A stretch of DNA of 64,000 nt from Actinoplanes flavus. GTDB lineage: Bacteria; Actinomycetota; Actinomycetes; Mycobacteriales; Micromonosporaceae. Below are positions 58,405-64,000 of this stretch, piece after piece; the first letter of the stretch is position 1; each line of letters opens with the position of its first letter. The stretch is taken from contig NZ_JAGFNS010000012.1 of the NCBI RefSeq assembly GCF_017592555.1, positions 1-64,000 on the forward strand, written 5' to 3'. The position numbers were made by a program, and so were the translations under genes. The notes under the pieces were generated by a model. The model saw only the letters and a program-made list of their open reading frames with translations. It ran no database searches and was not told the DNA's origin.

Positions 58405-58883
58405 TGGAAGAGCCTCGCTGGTTGACCGATGAGCAGCAGCAAGCCTGGCGGCAGGTGATCGAAGTGCTCATCCGGGTGCCGGCGGCGCTCGAAGCCCAGC
58501 TCCAGCGGGACGCCGGCCTGACCCACATGGGCTACCTCGTCCTGATGACCCTCTCCGAGCGGTCCGACCGCCGCCTGTCGATGAGCCGGCTGGCGAAACG
58601 GGCCAGCGCCTCGCTGTCCCGGCTCTCCCACGTGGTGGCCCGGCTGGAGGAGAAGGGCTGGGTCCGGCGGGAACGCGACGCCGCGGACGGCCGGGTCCAG
58701 ATCGCCGTGCTCACCGAAGCCGGCTGGGAGAAGGTGGTGGAGACGGCGCCCGGGCACGCGGAGGCCGTACAGCAACTGATCTTCGACCGGATCACCCCGG
58801 CGCAGGCCCGCCAGCTCGCCAAGGTCGCCGAGGCGCTGCTGGAGACGCCACTGGAGGTTCGTTCCCGTCCCGTTTCCCGGTGA
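58404..58883 (+). CDS. MarR family transcriptional regulator
   Basis: A 159-residue winged-helix regulator. It has a dimerisation helix (AWRQVIEVLIRVPAALEAQL), the HTH LSMSRLAKRASASLSRLSHVV, the wing VRRERDAADGRVQIAVLTEAG and a C-terminal helix. MarR proteins repress stress, efflux or catabolic genes and release DNA on ligand binding or oxidation. There is no Cys, so redox sensing through Cys is unlikely. It is 55 bp upstream of the mycothiol-dependent dehydrogenase gene on the same strand and may regulate it. Confidence 0.9.
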   Translation: MEEPRWLTDEQQQAWRQVIEVLIRVPAALEAQLQRDAGLTHMGYLVLMTLSERSDRRLSMSRLAKRASASLSRLSHVVARLEEKGWVRRERDAADGRVQIAVLTEAGWEKVVETAPGHAEAVQQLIFDRITPAQARQLAKVAEALLETPLEVRSRPVSR

Positions 58884-58938
58884 GATCTGCGAGGCTGTCC
58901 TGATCGGACCAGCCACCGGTGAAGGGTCGTGGACGAGC

Positions 58939-60024
58939 ATGAGTCAGCGGGTGCGGGGCGTGATCGCCCGGGAGAAGGGCAAGCCGGTCGAGGTGGCCAC
59001 CATCGTGGTGCCCGACCCAGGGCCGGGCGAGGCGGTGGTGCGCATCCAGGCCTGCGGGGTCTGCCACACCGACCTGCACTATCGCGAGGGCGGGATCAAC
59101 GACGAGTTCCCGTTCCTCCTCGGCCACGAGGCGGCCGGGGTGGTCGAGGCGGTCGGCGCCGGGGTCACCGACGTGGCGCCGGGCGACTTCGTGGTGCTCA
59201 ACTGGCGGGCCGTCTGCGGCAACTGCCGGGCCTGTCACAAGGGCAAGCCGTGGTATTGCTTCGCCACCCACAACGCGGCGCAGCGGATGACGCTGGAGGA
59301 CGGCACCGAGCTCTCCCCGGCCCTGGGCATCGGCGCGTTCGTGGAGAAGACGCTGGTGCACGCCGGCCAGTGCACGAAGGTCGACCCGTCGGCCCGGGCC
59401 GCGGCGGTCGGCCTGCTCGGCTGCGGCGTGATGGCCGGCATCGGCGCGGCCATCAACACCGGCGGCGTCACCCGCGGCGACTCGGTCGCGGTCATCGGCT
59501 GCGGCGGGGTCGGCGACGGCGCGGTGGCCGGGGCGGCCCTGGCCGGAGCGACCACGATCATCGCGATCGACACCGACGACCGGAAACTGGAGTGGGCCCG
59601 CGGGTTCGGGGCCACCCACACGGTCAACGCGCGCGAGCACGACGTGGTGGAGAGGGTGCGCGAGCTGACCGGCGGGTTCGGCGCCGACGTGGTGGTCGAG
59701 GCGGTGGGCCGGCCGGAGACGTACCGGCAGGCCTTCTACGCCCGCGACCTGGCCGGGACCGTGGTGCTGGTCGGCGTGCCCACCCCGGAGATGACCATCG
59801 AGCTGCCGCTGCTCGACGTCTTCGGCCGGGGCGGCGCCCTCAAGTCCAGCTGGTACGGCGACTGCCTGCCCACCCGCGACTTCCCACTGCTCACCGAGCT
59901 CTACCGGCAGGGCCGGCTCGACCTGGACGCCTTCGTGACCGAGGAGATCGCGCTGGACGAGGTCGAGCAGGCCTTCGCGAAGATGCACACCGGCGACGTG
60001 CTCCGCTCGGTGGTGATCTTCTAG
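58939..60024 (+). CDS. mscR: S-(hydroxymethyl)mycothiol dehydrogenase (formaldehyde detoxification)
   Basis: A 361-residue zinc alcohol dehydrogenase of the mycothiol-dependent formaldehyde dehydrogenase type. Catalytic zinc ligands are Cys42 (ACGVCHTDLHY) and His63-Glu64 (GHEAAGVV). Structural zinc Cys are 93, 96, 99 and 107 (CGNCRACHKGKPWYC). The NAD-binding motif is AVIGCGGVGDGAV. It oxidises the spontaneous mycothiol-formaldehyde adduct and can reduce S-nitrosomycothiol. Length and sequence match the actinobacterial enzyme closely. The metallo-hydrolase gene that often follows it is absent; instead a convergent glycosidase gene overlaps its end by 4 bp. Confidence 0.93.
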   Translation: MSQRVRGVIAREKGKPVEVATIVVPDPGPGEAVVRIQACGVCHTDLHYREGGINDEFPFLLGHEAAGVVEAVGAGVTDVAPGDFVVLNWRAVCGNCRACHKGKPWYCFATHNAAQRMTLEDGTELSPALGIGAFVEKTLVHAGQCTKVDPSARAAAVGLLGCGVMAGIGAAINTGGVTRGDSVAVIGCGGVGDGAVAGAALAGATTIIAIDTDDRKLEWARGFGATHTVNAREHDVVERVRELTGGFGADVVVEAVGRPETYRQAFYARDLAGTVVLVGVPTPEMTIELPLLDVFGRGGALKSSWYGDCLPTRDFPLLTELYRQGRLDLDAFVTEEIALDEVEQAFAKMHTGDVLRSVVIF

Positions 60025-61397
60025 GCGGCCCGGGCGTAGGCCGGGGCGGACCGGTCGGCCAGCAGATCCAGGCAGAGGGCGGCGGTCCAGCTGAACGCGG
60101 ACGTGCCGAGGCCACCGCCCTCCTCCGGATGGAAGTACTCGAAGTGGCCGTTGCGGTGCACCAACCGGACCAGGCGGCGGCGCAACTCCTCCGCCTCGTC
60201 CCGCCGGCCGTGCACCAGCAGACCCCGGCGCAGCAGCCAGTTCACGTTGATCCAGACCGGGCCGCGCGAGTAGCGGTGGGTGTCGAACTCACGCGCGGTG
60301 CGGTCGTGGCTGGGCGCCGGCAGCCCGAACCGTTCCGACCGCAGCTCGGCCAGGATCCCGTCGACCTGGTCCGGCTCTAGGTCCGGCAGCATCAGCGGCA
60401 GCAGACCGGAGACGCAGTGCGCCGGGCTGAGCCGCCCGGTCCGTACGTCACGTGCGTGGAAGGTGCGGGTCTCCGGGTTCCACAGCCGCCGCCCGATGGC
60501 CGCCGTGACGTCGCGCGCCCGCTCCCGGTGCCGGCGCGCCTCGGACGGGCGGCCCAGCACCCCGGCGATCTGCGCGAGAGCCAGTTCGGCGGTGGCCAGC
60601 ACAGCGTTGAAGCCGGGACATTCGACGACGAAGGCGTGCCGTTCGGCGAGCCCGGTGTCGGAGTACTCCCCGGCCTGGTAATCCAGAACGAGACCGACGT
60701 ACCGGGCATGATCCGTGTCGGTCGGGCGGTGAGCCGCGTCGGAGAGCGCGAGGTCCCGCCGGGGATGGCGGTCCAGCAGCCCGGGGTCCGCCGGCACGGC
60801 GGCCAGCGCCTCGTCCCAGGCCGGGCTGTCGTCCAGGCCGGACTCCCACGGATGCACGATCGACGCCAGCCCGCCGCCGCCCGCGTCCCGCCGGTCGCCG
60901 AGGTACTCCTGCTGCGCCACCAGCCGGGGATAGAGCCGGTCGAGTTCGATCCGGGCCTGCTGGACGGCGTCCGCGCCGTGCGCCGCGGCGTGCCGGTAGA
61001 CCTCCCACGCGGCGAGCGCGTGCAGCGGCGGCTGGACCAGGCCGGTGCTGCTGCGGGCGGGCCGGCCGGCGTAGGCGGGCACGTTCCAGAACCGGGGCCC
61101 GGGGAAGTAGGCCTCCTCCGGAGTGTCCGGGTCGAAGGCGATGTGCGGCACCCGGCCGTCCGGCCACTGGGCCGCGAAGAGGCTGCGCAGATCCCGCCAG
61201 GCGCGCGGCTGGTTCACGTAGGCCAGCCCGATCGCCGTGAACGCGGTGTCCCAGCTCCACTGATGCGGGTAGAGCGTGCGCGACGGCACCGTGTGGTCAC
61301 CCACCCAGTTGGCGTCGAGCACCCGGGCCGCGGAGGCCCACAGTTCCGCGCACACCTCCGGGATCACCGGCAGGGTCGGGGACAGGTCGGGATGCAT
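60021..61397 (-). CDS. GH63/MGH1-like glycoside hydrolase
   Basis: A 458-residue (alpha/alpha)6-barrel enzyme related to mannosylglycerate hydrolase, glucosidase I and trehalase. Landmarks are LYPHQWSWDTAFTAIGL, the general-acid region HPWESGLDDSPAWDEAL (Asp), FDTHRYSRGPVWINVNWLL, and NGHFEYFHPEEGGGLGTSAFSWTAAL with the putative base Glu. Substrates in the family include mannosylglycerate, glucosylglycerate and alpha-glucosides, all linked to compatible solutes; which one applies here is unknown. No signal peptide, so intracellular. ATG at 61397 is preferred; 61442 is possible. Confidence 0.83.
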   Translation of the reverse strand: MHPDLSPTLPVIPEVCAELWASAARVLDANWVGDHTVPSRTLYPHQWSWDTAFTAIGLAYVNQPRAWRDLRSLFAAQWPDGRVPHIAFDPDTPEEAYFPGPRFWNVPAYAGRPARSSTGLVQPPLHALAAWEVYRHAAAHGADAVQQARIELDRLYPRLVAQQEYLGDRRDAGGGGLASIVHPWESGLDDSPAWDEALAAVPADPGLLDRHPRRDLALSDAAHRPTDTDHARYVGLVLDYQAGEYSDTGLAERHAFVVECPGFNAVLATAELALAQIAGVLGRPSEARRHRERARDVTAAIGRRLWNPETRTFHARDVRTGRLSPAHCVSGLLPLMLPDLEPDQVDGILAELRSERFGLPAPSHDRTAREFDTHRYSRGPVWINVNWLLRRGLLVHGRRDEAEELRRRLVRLVHRNGHFEYFHPEEGGGLGTSAFSWTAALCLDLLADRSAPAYARAA

Positions 61398-61508
61398 CTG
61401 ACGATCAACCTTCCGCTGGGCCGCCCGGTGAGACCCACTCATCGGCGGTCGGCGACCGGCCTGCAGGGAAATGGGCGCACGCATTCTGGCGGGGGCGACC
61501 CTTGTCGA

Positions 61509-62576
61509 TCAAGCGTCGATCGTCCGCCACAGACGGCTGCGATGGCCGGGCAGATAGGGGGAGTCCAGGCGTTTCGCGACGATTCCCGGCAGGCCCTGAT
61601 CGCGCGCCGCCTCGAGGGCGAACTCGCCGCCACCCGCGAAACAGGGCGGCGTCTGCCAGTGGTCACCGGCCAGGGACAGGCCCTCCAGCAGCTCACGGCG
61701 TTCGGCGTACCGGACCACCTCGATCGTCGCGTGCCCCTCCAGCCACAACAGGTCGTAGATCAGCAGGTGCGCGGGCGTGCGCTCGGCCGCCCGCCGCGCC
61801 GCCGCGGCGTCCTTCGGCGCCTCCCGGCGGGCGAGCAGCCCGGGATCGGGCCGGGCGCCGTCGAACGTGACGATCTCCCCGTCCAGCACGGCCTCGACCG
61901 GCGCGAGCGCCGGGCCCAACGGCCGAATCTCCGGAAACCACCAGGTCACATCGTCGCCGCCGGCATCGGTGAGGCGCACTCTTCCCCCGGAGACGTACGC
62001 GAGGACGCGCCGCCCGCCCCACGCCATCTCATAGCCCCAGTCCGGGTCGTCGGCGGGGAGCCCGGCGGCCGGGGTGGTCAGCATCGGTCGCAGCGCCTCG
62101 GGCATCGGCTCCCAGCCCGGCTCGGCGGGATCCATCCGGCGTACCATCCAGTCCCGGTCGCCGGTCCGGAAGAAGACGTAACGTCCGCTCGTGCGCTCCC
62201 CGTGGAAGGTGACGCCGATCTCGTCGTCACGCCACTTGTCGGCCTCGTAGGTGCCCCGATCGAAGATCGTCATCCGGCCGCCGCCGTACTGGCCGGCCGG
62301 GATCTCACCGGCGAAGTCCAGGTATTCCAACGGGTGGTCCTCGGTGTGCTTGGCCAGGTTGTTGCGGGCCCGGTCGCGGGGCAGACCGCGCGGCACGGCG
62401 AACGACACCAGCACGCCGTCCCGCTCCAGCCGGACGTCCCAGTGCAGGCTGCGGGCGTGGTGCTGCTGGATGACGAACCGGCGCCGGCCGCTCGGCCCGG
62501 GCCGGGAAGCGGGCACCGGCTCGGGAGTGCGCCGGGCGTCGCGCTTGCGGCGGTACTCGTCCAGGCGGTCCGTCAT
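61509..62576 (-). CDS. LigD-like 3'-phosphoesterase fused to a degenerate ATP-dependent ligase domain
   Basis: A 355-residue protein. Residues 30-150 are a LigD-type 3'-phosphoesterase with the metal-binding set FVIQQHHARSLHWDVRLE, DHPLEYLDFAGEIPAGQYGGG, which trims 3' ends in double-strand-break repair. Residues 160-355 resemble the LigD adenylation domain (LDGEIVTFDG, IYDLLWLEG, IVAKRLDSPYLPG). However, motif I reads YEMAWGGRR: Ala185 replaces the catalytic Lys and Gly187 the Asp of KxDG. Motif IV has Pro for Glu, and the OB-fold domain is missing. Ligation is therefore impossible by the normal mechanism; the phosphoesterase may still act. Ku is not in the window. Confidence 0.83.
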   Translation of the reverse strand: MTDRLDEYRRKRDARRTPEPVPASRPGPSGRRRFVIQQHHARSLHWDVRLERDGVLVSFAVPRGLPRDRARNNLAKHTEDHPLEYLDFAGEIPAGQYGGGRMTIFDRGTYEADKWRDDEIGVTFHGERTSGRYVFFRTGDRDWMVRRMDPAEPGWEPMPEALRPMLTTPAAGLPADDPDWGYEMAWGGRRVLAYVSGGRVRLTDAGGDDVTWWFPEIRPLGPALAPVEAVLDGEIVTFDGARPDPGLLARREAPKDAAAARRAAERTPAHLLIYDLLWLEGHATIEVVRYAERRELLEGLSLAGDHWQTPPCFAGGGEFALEAARDQGLPGIVAKRLDSPYLPGHRSRLWRTIDA

Positions 62577-62936
62577 ACCCGGATTCTCTGCCCCTACCCG
62601 GAGCGGATTACACCGGTGTAACTCGATCGGCGGGCGAGAATGTCGTACCCCGGTGGTTGGCTCTGGTCATGCACACCGCACTGCACCGCCTCCGCAGGCA
62701 CCGCCGGGCCGTCGCCCTGGCCCGTGCGGGACGCGCGTTCGCCGTTCTGGCCGCAATGGACGGTCCAGACCGGACGGACAGTGCGGACTGTCCAAGTAGC
62801 TCGACTCTGCTTGGCGGGTGGCCGCCGCTGCCGTACAAATCGGACCAGACGCTGACCGAGGGTGTTCCCCGCGCCGGTCGCCGCCGGTAGTGTTCTGGCT
62901 CCGACGCGTATCCATCGACAAGAAGGCGCTGGTGCG
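62577..62936. other. 360-bp region without a confident gene
   Basis: A plus-strand frame from about 62657 to 62890 could encode 77 basic residues (HTALHRLRRHRRAVALARAG), but no family, clear start or codon signal supports it. Imperfect GGACGG/GGACTG repeats occur at 62755-62795. The promoter of the FAD monooxygenase gene should lie at the right end. Confidence 0.4.
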
Positions 62937-64000
62937 ATGACCTTGCGCATCCTCGTGGTGGGCGCCGGCATCGCCGGCCTGGCCGCAGCCCGTGGGCTGC
63001 GAGTCGCCGGCTTCCGTCCGGAGGTGGTGGAGGCCCTGCCCGCCACCGTCGTCCCGGGCGCCGGCATCTACCTTCCGGGCAACGCCTCCCGTGCGTTGCG
63101 CCTGCTCGGGCTCGACGTTCCGTTACGCCCGCTCGGTGATCTCATCTTCCGGCAGGTCTTCCTCGACCAGCGTGGCCGCCAGCTGTTCGAGATGGACGTC
63201 GCGGGCCTCTGGGCCGGGGTCGGCGAGTCCCGCGCGCTCTCCCGCGCCGACCTCCAGCAGGTCCTGCTCACCGGGGTCGGTGGCGAGGTGCGGTTCGAGA
63301 CCGAGGTGCGCGATCTGCAGGTCGTCGACGGCGCCGCCAAGGTCGAGTTCGCCAGCGGCGGCATCTCGGAGTACGACCTGGTCGTCGGCGCCGACGGCCG
63401 GCGGTCGATGATCCGGGACCGGGTGGGCCTGGGCGGCCCGGCCGTGCCGACCGGCCAGATCGTCTACCGCGCCGTGGTCAGCGGCGGCCCACCGCTCACC
63501 GACTGGACGGCGGTGCTCGGCCGGCGGTCGCAGTTCGTGGCCATGCCGATGGGCGGGCGGCGGCTCTACTGCTACGCCGACGAGACCGCGCCGGACACCC
63601 CCAACCCGGAGGACCCCCGGGCTCGCCTGCGTGAGCTCTTCCAGGGGTACGCCGGCCCCGTCCCGGCCATCCTCGACAAGATCGAGAAGGTGCAGGTCGC
63701 CCGGACCGACGAGGTGGTCCTGCCGGCCTGGTCCAAGGGACCGGTCGTGCTGGTCGGCGACGCGGCGCACGCCACCGCGCCGACCCTGGCCCAGGGCGCC
63801 GCGATGTCCTTCGAGGACGGTTGGGTGCTCGGACAGGAGCTGCGGTCGGCCGGGGGCGACATCCCCAAGGCCCTCCGAGCGTACGAGGATCGTCGCCGCC
63901 CGCGCTGTGCCGAGGTGCGCGAGCGGACCCGCGAGCGGGACCGGACCCGGGACGTGCCACCCGCTCTGCGCGACCCGATGTTGCGCCGTCGCGGAGTCCG
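62937..64000 (+). CDS. FAD-dependent monooxygenase, 3' end beyond window
   Basis: 354 codons are present before the window ends. The three flavin-hydroxylase motifs are clear: the dinucleotide fold ILVVGAGIAGLAAARGL, the DG motif VVGADGRRSMIRDRVG and the GD motif VLVGDAAHATAPTLAQGAAM with FEDGWVLGQEL. This is the PHBH/salicylate hydroxylase-like class A group, using NAD(P)H and O2 to hydroxylate aromatic or related substrates; the substrate is unknown. ATG at 62937 directly precedes the conserved first strand. Probably nearly complete, since the family is usually 370-400 residues. Confidence 0.88.
   Translation, partial: MTLRILVVGAGIAGLAAARGLRVAGFRPEVVEALPATVVPGAGIYLPGNASRALRLLGLDVPLRPLGDLIFRQVFLDQRGRQLFEMDVAGLWAGVGESRALSRADLQQVLLTGVGGEVRFETEVRDLQVVDGAAKVEFASGGISEYDLVVGADGRRSMIRDRVGLGGPAVPTGQIVYRAVVSGGPPLTDWTAVLGRRSQFVAMPMGGRRLYCYADETAPDTPNPEDPRARLRELFQGYAGPVPAILDKIEKVQVARTDEVVLPAWSKGPVVLVGDAAHATAPTLAQGAAMSFEDGWVLGQELRSAGGDIPKALRAYEDRRRPRCAEVRERTRERDRTRDVPPALRDPMLRRRGV

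Noticed and set aside
62657..62890. Possible 77-residue basic protein
   Set aside because: No clear start signal or family, and the translation looks composition-driven; kept only as a remark on the intergenic region.

Overview
The window is high-GC actinobacterial DNA, most likely from Actinoplanes or a close relative in the Micromonosporaceae. Supporting signs are mycothiol-dependent formaldehyde detoxification, serine/threonine-proline-rich linkers joined to CBM2 cellulose-binding domains, a tmRNA with an ALAA tag, YbaB, DUF6912 and Rv3235-type actinobacterial genes, and above all a complete type IV pilus operon, which is rare in actinomycetes but known from the motile spores of Actinoplanes. 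This assignment is inference from gene content; no 16S rRNA is present.

Layout. Positions 1-1535 are unusual. They hold a near-exact copy of the 3' end of the gene at 40957-42639, then homopolymer C/G blocks that look like an assembly or sequencing problem, three copies of a roughly 46-bp inverted-repeat element, and a degenerate tandem repeat. Positions 1536-11440 are a conserved actinobacterial housekeeping block: Rv3235-family protein, helix-turn-helix protein, DUF6912, a membrane protein, PadR, prfB, ftsE, ftsX, an M23 murein hydrolase, smpB and ssrA (tmRNA). A CBM2 protein sits between smpB and ssrA. Just downstream of ssrA (11.5-13.6 kb) is a small accessory patch: a PD-(D/E)XK nuclease, a broken regulator remnant and a VapBC-type toxin-antitoxin pair. 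Positions 14.5-22.4 kb hold a secreted-protein region: three tandem DUF4360 proteins, a lytic transglycosylase-like protein, a PHB-depolymerase/esterase with CBM2, and a GH6 cellulase with CBM2 behind a perfect CebR-type operator. Interspersed are mtnP, a YqgE/AlgH protein and tRNA-Ala(GGC). Positions 22.0-30.5 kb encode the pilus operon pilB-pilT-pilC-pilA-pilD-pilM-pilN-pilO with an orphan response regulator just downstream.

Positions 32.9-38.7 kb contain a variant FxSxx-COOH locus: an FxsT-like NB-ARC/TPR protein with a degenerate P-loop, a small peptide ending FNSAL, an HExxH putative peptide-modifying protein, and a GGDEF/EAL protein in the same run. The radical SAM enzyme FxsB, normal for these systems, is not visible. 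Positions 39.8-55.8 kb look like a DNA-processing or defence-type region: a Cas4/AddB-like Fe-S nuclease with an uncharacterised partner; a tight run of SF1 helicase, Beta-family protein and archaeo-eukaryotic-type primase/polymerase followed by a GAF/PP2C phosphatase; and a 1463-residue SF1 helicase with a C-terminal restriction-like nuclease. These two regions are the best candidates for undescribed systems.

The right end (56-64 kb) has a PAS/degenerate GGDEF/EAL protein, a cupin, a MarR regulator, mycothiol-dependent formaldehyde dehydrogenase, a GH63/MGH-like glycosidase, a LigD-like phosphoesterase fused to a ligase domain that has lost its catalytic lysine, and the start of an FAD monooxygenase. 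Several genes (prfB, ftsE, the M23 gene, fxsT-like, the large helicase, marR) share a TANNNT box 6-8 nt before the start codon, which suggests leaderless transcripts.
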